DNA of 30,577 bases from DATJBF01 sp035515475 (lineage in GTDB: Bacteria > Verrucomicrobiota > Verrucomicrobiia > Palsa-1439). The stretch spans positions 1 to 30,577 of the forward strand of contig DATJBF010000065.1 of NCBI GenBank assembly GCA_035515475.1, in the 5' to 3' direction. A program made the position numbers and the translations under genes. The notes below the pieces were generated by a model. The model saw nothing but the letters and a program-made list of their open reading frames with translations, ran no database searches and was not told the DNA's origin. The first letter of the stretch is position 1, and each line of letters starts with the position of its first letter. This document shows positions 23,818-30,538 of this stretch, in pieces.

Positions 23818-24684
23818 TCATCTGCGGATGGAGTCGACGCGCTTGCCGCGCTTGTCTTTCCGGAAATCCCAGAGCAGCCAGTCGTCGTCCGGAACGAATT
23901 TCTTGAGCTTCCGGTCCCACTTCCGGGGTAAACGCCTGTTCAGGTCCGCCAGAAATGGCAACAGCGGACGTCTCGGCGGAAACCGCTTTTCGTGTTCGTC
24001 GAGCTGGATCTCCTGTTTCCACCCGAATTTCTTGCGGAACGGCGCGAAGCCGAATCCGTCGAAGAAATTCTCCCCGCCCACGATCGGGACGTACCAGAGA
24101 TGCGGAATGGCGCGCGGGTTCTCCTTGATGGGGATCTCAGCTTCTAACTTCTCCAACAGCGCAGCGCCCGCGGGGTCGTTCTTCAAATGCTCGCGCAGTT
24201 CGTGCAACGTCGGAAACACAACCGGCGGACTGACGAACAGCACGGGCTTGTGTTGAATGGTGGAGGTGATGACCTCGTGCGGCGTGCCGACGCTGTAAAT
24301 ATTGGTCGGAACGTAGGAGATGGTAAAATCGCTCGTGTCCACCATCCGCAGATCGATGTGGAGCGTTTCCCAAAACTGTCTCGCGCACCACGACCGCGCT
24401 TCGGCGCCTTTCCGGCCGCCTGCATACGTCCAACGCTTCTTGATTCGCTCGCCGCTCTTCACGTCTTCGCGGCCATACTCGAACAACCCACGCACGTCCG
24501 GCTTGAACCACGGATCGAACACCGTGACGCCCATCGCCTCCAGAAACTCGCCCATCCGATTCCGCCAACCCAATTTCTTCTCGGCCGCACGCGACGCGAC
24601 AAAATCCATCGGACCGGACAGATAGACGCGCGCACCCTGAAGCAGGCCGGTCGATGAGGTCGTGCGAGCCATTGTGCGCGTCAT
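23818..24684 (-). CDS. Nucleoside 2-deoxyribosyltransferase-like protein
   Basis: About 288 residues (ATG at 24684; ATG at 24672 is equally possible, and no strong ribosome site decides). The first half matches the nucleoside 2-deoxyribosyltransferase/DUF4406 pattern: ARVYLSGPMDF, WRNRMGEFLEAMGVTVFDPW, then HIDLRMVDTSDFTISYVPTNIYSVGTPHEVI, which corresponds to the D..D...and GT..E active-site region. The C-terminal ~100 residues are rich in Trp, Lys and Pro (FGWKQEIQLDEHEKRFPP, RLPRKWDRKLKKFV) and look like an extra, perhaps nucleic-acid- or partner-binding, part. This family removes or exchanges bases, is often phage-linked, and some members belong to defence or signalling sets; no partner is visible here. 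Confidence 0.62.
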   Translation of the reverse strand: MTRTMARTTSSTGLLQGARVYLSGPMDFVASRAAEKKLGWRNRMGEFLEAMGVTVFDPWFKPDVRGLFEYGREDVKSGERIKKRWTYAGGRKGAEARSWCARQFWETLHIDLRMVDTSDFTISYVPTNIYSVGTPHEVITSTIQHKPVLFVSPPVVFPTLHELREHLKNDPAGAALLEKLEAEIPIKENPRAIPHLWYVPIVGGENFFDGFGFAPFRKKFGWKQEIQLDEHEKRFPPRRPLLPFLADLNRRLPRKWDRKLKKFVPDDDWLLWDFRKDKRGKRVDSIRR

Positions 24685-24738
24685 GCTACGCGGCACCGAC
24701 GGCCATCTCAAGATAAAGTTGGCTTCTCAGCAGGCTTG

Positions 24739-24796
24739 GTAGGGCCGCGCCCCGACTCCGAGCCGGGGCCTAGGACGCGCCGGAGCGCGTCCCTAC
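24739..24796. repeat. GTAGGG...CCCTAC two-hairpin palindromic repeat
   Basis: Ends gtaggg 24739-24744 and ccctac 24791-24796. Hairpin 1: gccccg 24749-24754 with cggggc 24764-24769. Hairpin 2: ggacgcgc 24773-24780 with gcgcgtcc 24785-24792 around a cgga loop. Same architecture as the repeat at 25547. Confidence 0.65.
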
Positions 24797-24833
24797 CCTC
24801 GGATATCTCCTACCGCCCATCACCCCTCTCGCC

Positions 24834-25400
24834 TCACCCCCGCGCCTTCTGGAGCTGACGCGTCCATTGGGTCAGTGCGCTCACGAGCTTCTCGATGTGT
24901 GCGCGGGTATCGTCGTCCGTCAGGTTCCCCCTGTCGTCGAATTTGTCCGCGGCGTCGGCAATCATCACTTCGGGTTTGTTGAGCGGGTGCATGTTCAGGA
25001 ACACGAAACATTGCCGGAGATGATACTGGGCCCGCGCAGTCCCCAACATACCGGGCGACGCCCCCATGATTGCCGCCGGTTTGCCGTCCCACGCGCTGTC
25101 GCCGTAGGGCCGCGATGCCCAATCGATGGCGTTCTTCAGTACGCCGGGGATCGAGTAATTGTATTCCGGCGTGACGAACAGAATGGCATCCGCCGCCCGG
25201 ATACGCGTCTTGAACTGGACGACCCGTTCCGGCGGGTGTTGATCGTCGTCCTGATTGAACGGCGGGATACCGTCGAGCTCAAAGATCTCGATTGTGACGT
25301 CTTTCGGCGCGACCTGTTGTGCCACGCGCAACGCCGCGCGGTTGTACGATGCTTTCCGCAGACTGCCGGCGATCCCCAGAATTGTCAGTGGACTGGCCAT
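24834..25400 (-). CDS. NADPH-dependent FMN reductase (ChrR/SsuE-like)
   Basis: Flavodoxin-fold FMN reductase of 188 residues, of the group that includes chromate/quinone reductases. The FMN phosphate loop is GSLRKASYNRA (12-22). TPEYNYSIPGVLKNAIDWASRP (about 76-97) is the second FMN-contact and oligomer region, and GASPGMLGTARAQYHLRQ follows. Strong AGGAG ribosome site 8 bp before the ATG. Likely cytosolic, two-electron reduction of quinones or metal oxyanions. Isolated gene between repeat-rich spacers. Confidence 0.9.
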   Translation of the reverse strand: MASPLTILGIAGSLRKASYNRAALRVAQQVAPKDVTIEIFELDGIPPFNQDDDQHPPERVVQFKTRIRAADAILFVTPEYNYSIPGVLKNAIDWASRPYGDSAWDGKPAAIMGASPGMLGTARAQYHLRQCFVFLNMHPLNKPEVMIADAADKFDDRGNLTDDDTRAHIEKLVSALTQWTRQLQKARG

Positions 25401-25546
25401 ACGCAGACTCCTTTCGGGTTCAGGAAAAATTCCGCTCGCGACCCAACACCAACACGTCCACCATATCGCGCTTCGCGACGTGCCGCAAGTGGCCGGTGAC
25501 CGCCAGACGGGCGCATCCGAGTACTGACACCATCGGATGACAGTCT

Positions 25547-25602
25547 TGTAGCCGCCCCGCTCTGCCGGGGCGCCTCCGGCACGGCGACAGAGCGCCGTGG
25601 CT
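25547..25602. repeat. TGTAGCC...GGCT(ACA) two-hairpin repeat, split by the IS110 element
   Basis: Left end tgtagcc 25547-25553. Hairpin 1: cgccccg 25553-25559 with cggggcg 25566-25572. Hairpin 2: cacggcg 25580-25586 with cgccgtg 25593-25599. The last bases read ggct and the expected aca now lies beyond the insertion at 26847-26849, giving a 7-bp perfect terminal inverted repeat once the IS is removed. Confidence 0.7.
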
Positions 25603-25604
25603 TG

Positions 25605-25610
25605 TATCTT
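25605..25610 (+). promoter_or_regulatory. -10 half of a promoter completed only in the circular IS form
   Basis: TATCTT two bases inside the left end. When the right end is joined to the left end through the CT core, TTGACA (26826-26831) falls exactly 17 bp upstream. In the inserted state the sequence 17 bp upstream (cggcga, 25582-25587) is not a -35. Confidence 0.55.
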
Positions 25611-25616
25611 TCCTCT

Positions 25617-25803
25617 TCTCGTCCCTACTGTAGCCCCGTAGGGGAATCGATCCGTGTGGAAAGACCGGGGAAAGGTGAATCTGTCGCCGTGGTCAGGCCT
25701 ATCAGCCTGTCTTGTAGATCAGATCCCTTTCCCCGCGCGGTGCAGGCCGGACGGTATCGAAGGTCCTCCGAACGCTTTCGGAGTGAACCTGTATGCACAA
25801 GCT
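25617..25803 (+). ncRNA. Predicted IS110 bridge RNA
   Basis: The noncoding left end folds as a 5' stem (ccctac/gtaggg with ccccgtagggg, about 25623-25643) followed by two large loops. Loop 1 (target-binding): ggggaaagg 25667-25675 and atctg 25679-25683 pair with cagat 25720-25724 and cctttcccc 25726-25734. Loop 2 (donor-binding): gtgca 25740-25744 pairs with tgcac 25794-25798, with an inner hairpin ctccga 25766-25771 / tcggag 25778-25783. Guides: cgccgtgg 25685-25692 equals the left flank, and tgtag 25713-25717 is the complement of CTACA at the right flank. gacggtatc 25750-25758 equals the right end of the element, and acaag 25797-25801 is the complement of CTTGT at the left end. Ends are approximate. 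Confidence 0.78.
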
Positions 25804-25857
25804 CGGCCCGACCATCGTCGTCTTCCCACGAACACATTCAATCACCAGGAGCCTTTG

Positions 25858-26829
25858 ATGACAACCCAAGCCACTCTCGGTATTGACATTGCCAAACGCA
25901 CCTTCGACGCCGTCCTGCTGCAGGAGGGGCGGACTCGCCACCGCCAGTTCGCCAACAGCGTCGTTGGGTTCCAGCAACTCGACACCTGGCTGCGCGACCA
26001 TGCGACCGCGCCCCTGCACGCCGGCTTGGAGGCCACCGGCGTCTACGGCGACGCGCTGGCGCTGTTTCTGCACCAACGTGGCGTGTCGGTCAGCGTGATC
26101 AACCCGGCGCGCACTCATGCTTTCGCCAAGAGTGAACTGGCTCGCACCAAAACCGACAAAACCGATGCGGCACTGATCGCCCGCTTCGTGGCCACCCAGC
26201 AACCGCCGGTGTGGGTGCCGCCGCCGTCCGAGCAACGCCAACTGCAAGCCTTGGTGCGCCGACTCGATGCGCTGCACGCCATGTATCGGCAGGAGCACAA
26301 CCGTCTCGATCTCGAGGACGCCACCAGCATCTTGCGCGAGTCCATCACCGCGCATCTCGCGCACCTCGATGACCTAATCCGTCAACTCCAACACCGACTG
26401 CGTGAGCATGTGCGCACCTGCCCGGTCCTCCAGCAGCGCTGTGCTCTCCTGCAAAGTATTCCGGGCATCGGGGAATGCACCGCGCTCAAACTGCTGGCCG
26501 AACTTCCCTCACCGTCTTGCCGTACGGCCCGCCAAGCCGCCGCGCACGCAGGACTCTGCCCGCGCCAGCGTGATTCCGGTAGTTCGGTCCATGGGAAAAC
26601 CCGCCTGAGCAAAACCGGCAATGCACGCTTACGCAAGGCGCTGTATCTGCCCGCGGTGGTGGCGATGCACCACAATCCCATTCTGCGGGAGTTTGCCCGC
26701 CGATTGTTGGAACGCGGCAAACCTAAAATGGCCGTGGTCGGAGCCGTGATGCGCAAACTCCTTCATCAGGCCTTCGGCGTACTCAAACATGGCCAACCCT
26801 TCGATCCAAACTATGCTCACACCCCTTGA
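25858..26829 (+). CDS. IS110-family DEDD transposase (bridge-RNA-guided recombinase)
   Basis: 323-residue recombinase. The N-terminal RuvC-like domain has the DEDD set D10 (GIDIAK), E59 (LEATG), D100 and D103 (KTDKTDAALIARF). A coiled-coil middle follows (about 124-185). The C-terminal Transposase_20 domain has LLQSIPGIGECTALKLLAEL (198-217) and HAGLCPRQRDSGSSVHGKTRLSKTGNARLRKAL, where one of S240, S242 or S243 should be the catalytic serine. ATG at 25858 has an AGGAG ribosome site 7 bp upstream; the frame back to 25654 is inside the RNA region. The stop TGA (26827-26829) lies within the TTGACA -35 half at the right end. Length and motifs agree with a functional enzyme. Confidence 0.93.
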   Translation: MTTQATLGIDIAKRTFDAVLLQEGRTRHRQFANSVVGFQQLDTWLRDHATAPLHAGLEATGVYGDALALFLHQRGVSVSVINPARTHAFAKSELARTKTDKTDAALIARFVATQQPPVWVPPPSEQRQLQALVRRLDALHAMYRQEHNRLDLEDATSILRESITAHLAHLDDLIRQLQHRLREHVRTCPVLQQRCALLQSIPGIGECTALKLLAELPSPSCRTARQAAAHAGLCPRQRDSGSSVHGKTRLSKTGNARLRKALYLPAVVAMHHNPILREFARRLLERGKPKMAVVGAVMRKLLHQAFGVLKHGQPFDPNYAHTP

Positions 26830-26831
26830 CA
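26826..26831 (+). promoter_or_regulatory. -35 half (TTGACA) at the IS110 right end
   Basis: Consensus TTGACA overlapping the transposase stop codon. It has no -10 at 17 bp in the present right flank, but pairs with TATCTT at 25605-25610 in a right-end/left-end circle junction. Confidence 0.55.
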
Positions 26832-26909
26832 TCCAAGACGGTATCTACATTCTTCGGGCCATACACGGTGGCAATGTCAGATGCGCCCCCGCCAGACCCC
26901 CGGCCGTTC

Positions 26910-27854
26910 TCAGGAAATGCCGATCAACACGCCTGCCAGGAATACCAGCAGGCCGCCGAGCACGACCTGGAACATCGCGGTCGCCAACGGCGTGTCCATG
27001 AACTTGTGCCGCACCCACGCGATCACGCTGAGTTCCACCAGCACCACACAGACCGCCACCGCCGTGGCCATCTTCACCGCCGGGATCAAGTATGGCAACG
27101 TGTGCCCCAGCCCGCCGAGCGCCGTCATCAACCCGCACACCACGCCGCGAATGAGCGGGTGCCCGCGCCCGGTCAGACTACCGTCGTCGGACAACGCCTC
27201 GGCAAATCCCATGCTGATTCCCGCGCCCACGCTCGCCGCCATGCCGATCAAGAACGTCGCCCAGCTGTTCTGCGTGGCGAACGCCGCTGCAAACAACGGG
27301 GCCAACGTAGAGACAGAACCGTCCATCAACCCTGCGAGTCCCGGCTGGATCACCTGCAACACGAACAGCCGTTTCTGTCGGGCGGATTCCTCTTCACTCA
27401 GGGGCGTGTGCGCGATGCGCTCGGCGGTGGTCGCGTGACCGCGTTCCTCCTCGGCGAGATCGCCGAGCAATTGGCGAATGCCGGCGTCGGTGGTCCGCCG
27501 CGCCGCGGTTTCATAAAAGCGTCGCGTCTCCACCTCCATCGTTTCTGCGGCCCGTTGCACGGCTTTCAAGCCCAGCGGCCGCGTGAGCCACACCGGACGC
27601 CGTTGCACGAACCCCTGCACATCCTGGCGGCGGATCAGCGGCACGTGCTCGCCAAACCGGCTGCGATACAGTTCGAGCAACCGGTGGCGATGTCCATCCT
27701 CCTCGCGCCGCATCGCCTCGAACTTCGCCGATTGTTCCGGGTAACGCTCCCGCAAGCCGTCCGCAAAATCGTCGTAAACGCGCGCGTCCTCCTCTTCGAG
27801 CGAGATGGCCAGTGCGAGGACTTCCTTTTCCGTCAGGCTCTCAAACGATCGCAT
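26910..27854 (-). CDS. mbfA: MbfA-type membrane ferritin / VIT1 iron exporter
   Basis: Two-domain protein of 314 residues. Residues 1-150 are a ferritin-like/rubrerythrin domain with a di-iron set spread over four helices: E20-E22 (SLEEEDARVYDDF), E52-x-x-H55 (REEDGHRH), E107/E109 (METMEVETRRFYE region) and E137-x-x-H140 (EEERGH). Residues 165-314 form a VIT1/CCC1-like transporter with hydrophobic helices and VIQPGLAGLMDGSVSTLAPLFA, GISMGFAEALSDDG and a C-terminal helix pair. MbfA proteins export Fe(II) and protect against iron and peroxide. ATG at 27854 has an aggag ribosome site 9 bp upstream; the frame to 27893 lacks support. No Fur box was recognised upstream. Confidence 0.9.
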   Translation of the reverse strand: MRSFESLTEKEVLALAISLEEEDARVYDDFADGLRERYPEQSAKFEAMRREEDGHRHRLLELYRSRFGEHVPLIRRQDVQGFVQRRPVWLTRPLGLKAVQRAAETMEVETRRFYETAARRTTDAGIRQLLGDLAEEERGHATTAERIAHTPLSEEESARQKRLFVLQVIQPGLAGLMDGSVSTLAPLFAAAFATQNSWATFLIGMAASVGAGISMGFAEALSDDGSLTGRGHPLIRGVVCGLMTALGGLGHTLPYLIPAVKMATAVAVCVVLVELSVIAWVRHKFMDTPLATAMFQVVLGGLLVFLAGVLIGIS

Positions 27855-28114
27855 GCTCGTCGTCTCCTTCCGTGGGTTCTCCAGTGGACGCAAGACTCTC
27901 CCAGCCGGAGCCGACGTTCAAGAGTTTAGTGCCGGCACTGAAGGCCGGACGCTCGCTGCGGGTTGCCAGCCCAGAAGGCATCCGGCCCATCGCCCAAAAA
28001 GAGAAACCGTGTCGCTGGTTGGGGAATCTAATCTGGTGGGTGGCGTGATGGGCAGATGACGGTCCAACGGCAGACTTTGGATGTGTTCCGCAGTTCGATT
28101 GAAAGGAGCGTCGC

Positions 28115-28771
28115 ATGAAAGTTGGCATCCTCGGATCGGGTGACGTCGCGAAGGCGTTGGCGGGCGGATTCCTGAAGCACGGCCACGAGGTCGTGCTCGG
28201 CACGCGCGCGCCCGCGAAGCTGGCGAACTGGGCCAAACAGAATCCAAAGATACGCGTGGGCACCTTCGCCGAGGCAGCCAAGTCGGCCGAGTTGGTGGTA
28301 TTGGCGGTGAAGGGCAGCGGAGCCGCCAACGCGCTGCGGGGGGCGGGCGCCACAAATCTGGCGGACAAACCGGTCATCGACGCGACCAATCCGATTGCCG
28401 ATGGGCCGCCGGTCAACGGCGTGCTGCAGTTCTTTACCGGTCACGACGAATCGTTGATGGAACGGCTCCAACGAGAGTTCGAAAACGCGCGTTTCGTCAA
28501 GGCGTTCAATTCCGTCGGCAACGCCTTCATGGTGAACCCGCAGTTCGAGGGCGGTCCGCCAACGATGTTCATTTGCGGCAACGACGACACGGCGAAACAG
28601 ATGGTGCGCGGCGTCCTGAATCAGTTCGGCTGGGAAACGGCCGATATGGGAAAAGCCGAAGCGGCCCGGGCGATCGAGCCGCTGTGCATGCTGTGGTGCA
28701 TCCCCGGCCTTCTGCGCAACGAGTGGACGCACGCGTTCAAGCTGCTGACCAAGCCGGCTGAGAAACAGTGA
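28115..28771 (+). CDS. NADPH-dependent F420 reductase-like Rossmann protein
   Basis: 218-residue NAD(P)-binding protein of the F420-oxidoreductase/NpdG-like family. The N-terminal MKVGILGSGDVAKALAGGF gives the GxGxxA dinucleotide site; GTRAPAKL follows strand 2, where an Arg after the strand suggests NADPH. Further family segments: VVLAVKGSG, VIDATNPIADGPP and VKAFNSVGNAFMVNP, FICGNDDTAKQMV. Whether this organism makes F420 is not shown here; many bacterial members act without it. Good aaggag ribosome site before the ATG. The 220 bp upstream hold no gene. Confidence 0.86.
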   Translation: MKVGILGSGDVAKALAGGFLKHGHEVVLGTRAPAKLANWAKQNPKIRVGTFAEAAKSAELVVLAVKGSGAANALRGAGATNLADKPVIDATNPIADGPPVNGVLQFFTGHDESLMERLQREFENARFVKAFNSVGNAFMVNPQFEGGPPTMFICGNDDTAKQMVRGVLNQFGWETADMGKAEAARAIEPLCMLWCIPGLLRNEWTHAFKLLTKPAEKQ

Positions 28772-28917
28772 CGAGCAGATGCCGGCCCAGATTCCTCACG
28801 GCGACGAGGGTTTGCCGCCCTGACCCCTCGGCCTCTCGCGGAGTCGAGTGCGACCGACGAAATCTCTCTTGGTGGAACAAACGTCCCGCCCGTTGAGTGA
28901 AAAATGAGGCGCTCCGG

Positions 28918-29277
28918 TCATGTCTTACTCTGACCGATGGCCCGATGGCGCCACCAAGCCAACAGAAAAATCAATGGTGTGAAGGCAAGCGTCGGAAATA
29001 TCCATCCGCCGGGAAAATGACGGAACCCACTGGCAACAAAATCCGTGAAATAGAAAGCGGCGATTGCCGCCAGACCGACGATCCCACCCCACAATTCGTA
29101 GCGCCATGCCGCCAGCGAACCGACGACCGTGAACAGCAGAAACCATGATTCGAGCGCCGCGATGGAGAGTGTAAATAGAGGCGGCATTCCTTCGCCGACA
29201 ACGAAAATGATGATGAGCGCCGCCAAAACCAGGCTCAAGCATCTTGCCACCCACCGGAGTGTGAGTTCGATTTTCAT
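28918..29277 (-). CDS. Small four-helix membrane protein, unknown (cassette-like)
   Basis: 119 residues with four hydrophobic helices (about 8-27, 41-58, 63-83, 92-109) and short loops (GEGMPP, RYELWGG, RHFPGGWIFP). No catalytic motif. No ribosome site of strength is visible. The ATG lies 13 bp from an attC-like palindrome, and no promoter is obvious, which is how integron cassette genes look. Real protein pattern (alternating membrane topology, basic C-terminus WWRHRAIGQSKT) supports coding. Confidence 0.68.
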   Translation of the reverse strand: MKIELTLRWVARCLSLVLAALIIIFVVGEGMPPLFTLSIAALESWFLLFTVVGSLAAWRYELWGGIVGLAAIAAFYFTDFVASGFRHFPGGWIFPTLAFTPLIFLLAWWRHRAIGQSKT

Positions 29278-29290
29278 CGTCGCGTTGGTC

Positions 29291-29419
29291 GCCTAACGTT
29301 CCGAAGCTGAGCCACGGCCACTGGCGGCTCCGCTCCGACTGTAATACTGACAGCCAATCTTCATCGCTCATTCCAAATCTCAAGGGGCGGTCGGCGTTGG
29401 CCCCAGCACGGCGTTGGGC
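29291..29419. other. attC-like palindromic site 1
   Basis: GCCTAAC at 29291-29297 and GTTGGGC at 29413-29419 match the RYYYAAC/GTTRRRY outer boxes of integron attC sites and pair with each other with one G-T. Inner arms gctgagcca (about 29306-29314) and tggccccagc (about 29398-29407) pair with one unpaired base in the right arm. The 129-bp length fits long attC sites. Orientation cannot be fixed. Confidence 0.42.
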
Positions 29420-29447
29420 CACCGATAATCAAAACCAGGTACGAAAA

Positions 29448-30065
29448 TCATGGGGTGCCTTGCCACTTCGGCAGAAACCTTCCCGTCCTTTTCATATATT
29501 CTCGGTATTCACTACCAAACTGCTCTCTCATCATTTGCTCTTCCCTTGGAACCCGCGCCAGAAGGAGGAACGCCACTCCCACCGCGAAGATGATGGGAAT
29601 CCAGTTGGCGATCACGAAACCCAGACTCATCACCCATAACAAGATCGCCGTATACATGGGATGCCGAATTCGCGAGTAGGGGCCGGAAGCGACCAGCCGG
29701 TGGTTCGCGCGAAGTTGCAACTGGGGGGACCACAACGTCCCCAGCGCCACATGTGTCCAAGTCCAGAGGCCCAGACTGGCCAGCCCCAAAGCAAAGCCCG
29801 CCCAGCGCAGCCAAAACGGCAAGGGGAAACCCAATTTTCGCCACCGGGAGGGATTGCGGGCAAGCGGCACAATCAAGACGACGAGCAGCAGGAAAACAAA
29901 AACACGGATGGCGTATATCTTCCAGCCCTCGCGCCGGATAGCGGCCCGGTCTAGCATGAGCCGTTCGCCCGCCCGGCTCACACGGATTGCGAACCAGATT
30001 CGCATCAACATCATCAGTCCCAGCAATAGCCAGAAGGCGAGCTGGAATGATCGTTCGCTGTTCAT
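29448..30065 (-). CDS. Isoprenylcysteine carboxyl methyltransferase-like (ICMT/PEMT) membrane protein
   Basis: 205-residue integral membrane methyltransferase family protein. Five hydrophobic segments occur (about 8-27, 49-68, 83-105, 134-150, 152-169). The SAM-binding family signature is LVASGPYSRIRHPMYTAILLW, and the C-terminal block REEQMMREQFGSEYREYMKRTGRFLP is typical of this group. Substrate is unknown; bacterial members methylate lipids or small thiols and carboxylates in the membrane. It has no visible promoter, and both ends are near attC-like sites, so it may be a mobile cassette gene. Confidence 0.85.
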   Translation of the reverse strand: MNSERSFQLAFWLLLGLMMLMRIWFAIRVSRAGERLMLDRAAIRREGWKIYAIRVFVFLLLVVLIVPLARNPSRWRKLGFPLPFWLRWAGFALGLASLGLWTWTHVALGTLWSPQLQLRANHRLVASGPYSRIRHPMYTAILLWVMSLGFVIANWIPIIFAVGVAFLLLARVPREEQMMREQFGSEYREYMKRTGRFLPKWQGTP

Positions 30066-30084
30066 TGCCGAGACACTGCGCGTG

Positions 30085-30139
30085 GGCTAACGATCAAGGT
30101 AGCCGACGGGGCGCAGCCCCACTCGGCTCACCGTTTGGT
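30085..30139. other. attC-like palindromic site 2
   Basis: Outer boxes ggctaac 30085-30091 and gtttggt 30133-30139. Inner arms ggtagccga 30098-30106 and tcggctcacc 30123-30132 pair perfectly apart from one unpaired C at 30129, with a ggggc/gcccc stem in the loop. The single extrahelical base is an attC feature. Outer boxes are imperfect. Confidence 0.42.
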
Positions 30140-30235
30140 TCGGCCATTTTGCTCCTTGGCTGATTTGGGTCGGTCTGGATCATTTGTCCCGTCCCCAGCG
30201 TCAATTCGGCTGATCTTGCAATCGAGGCCCTTGTC

Positions 30236-30355
30236 AGCGCTCCATCACGCCGGTATGTACCAACCGGTATGTTATCATTGGGGTCAACTCCGATGTTAAG
30301 CGCTCCATCACGCCGGTATGTACCAACCGGTATGTTATCATTGGGGTCAACTCCG
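30236..30355. repeat. Two 57-bp direct repeats, 63-bp period
   Basis: Copies at 30236-30292 and 30299-30355 are identical, separated by atgtta. Each contains ccggtatgt twice at a 14-bp step and ends ggggtcaactccg. Only two copies, with a 6-bp spacer, so not a CRISPR array. Confidence 0.85.
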
Positions 30356-30465
30356 TACTATGGACAAATTTTGCTATTGGCATTCGCAAGTCAAAGCTGT
30401 CACGAGTGCGGAGTTGACCCCGGCGATGACTTTGTCCAGACCTGTCCAAAATAATCTTTGGAAAG

Positions 30466-30532
30466 GGCCTCCGTTTCGGGTGATAACGGTTGATGGAAAT
30501 GCTCGAACCATCAACACCCAGCCACGGAGGCC
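30466..30532 (+). promoter_or_regulatory. Inverted repeat that can hide the transposase ribosome site
   Basis: ggcctccgt 30466-30474 pairs perfectly with acggaggcc 30524-30532, which contains the GGAGG Shine-Dalgarno of the ATG at 30539. Nested inside, gttgatgg 30489-30496 pairs with ccatcaac 30508-30515. Confidence 0.55.
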
Positions 30533-30538
30533 ATTGCC

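Larger units (their letters stand above)
25603..26846 (+). mobile_element. Complete IS110-family element
   Basis: An element of 1244 bp counted with one copy of the CT core. The left core CT is at 25601-25602 and the right core CT at 26845-26846. Layout is that of the IS110 (not IS1111) group: a ~255-bp noncoding left end, one DEDD recombinase gene and a very short right end (17 bp after the stop). There are no terminal inverted repeats. The bounds come from the recombinase gene, from the guide matches in the left-end RNA and from rejoining of the interrupted repeat. It looks intact and possibly active. Confidence 0.82.
30140..30538. other. Gene-free region upstream of the IS4-like element
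   Basis: No credible gene. It contains the 57-bp direct repeats (30236-30355), a third, inverted copy of their last 13 bases (cggagttgacccc, 30409-30421) and the hairpin before the transposase start. tggacaaa 30361-30368 and tttgtcca 30431-30438 are also inverse. Positions 30140-30235 show nothing. Confidence 0.6.

Noticed and set aside
26826..27929. Plus-strand 367-codon frame opposite mbfA
   Set aside because: Shadow of the ferritin-VIT1 gene on the other strand.
27894..28114. Iron-box or riboswitch upstream of mbfA or the F420-reductase-like gene
   Set aside because: Only a short palindrome gtgccggcac and no recognisable Fur/Irr site.
28860..28898. A third attC-like site ending in GTTGAGT at 28892
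   Set aside because: No partner RYYYAAC box or pairing arms could be found upstream.
30236..30355. CRISPR-like repeat pair
   Set aside because: Only two copies, 57-bp units with a 6-bp spacer, no cas genes.
30234..30449. Minus-strand 71-codon frame across the direct repeats
   Set aside because: Its repeated peptide (ELTPMITYRLVHTGVMER) is only the translation of the 57-bp repeat.
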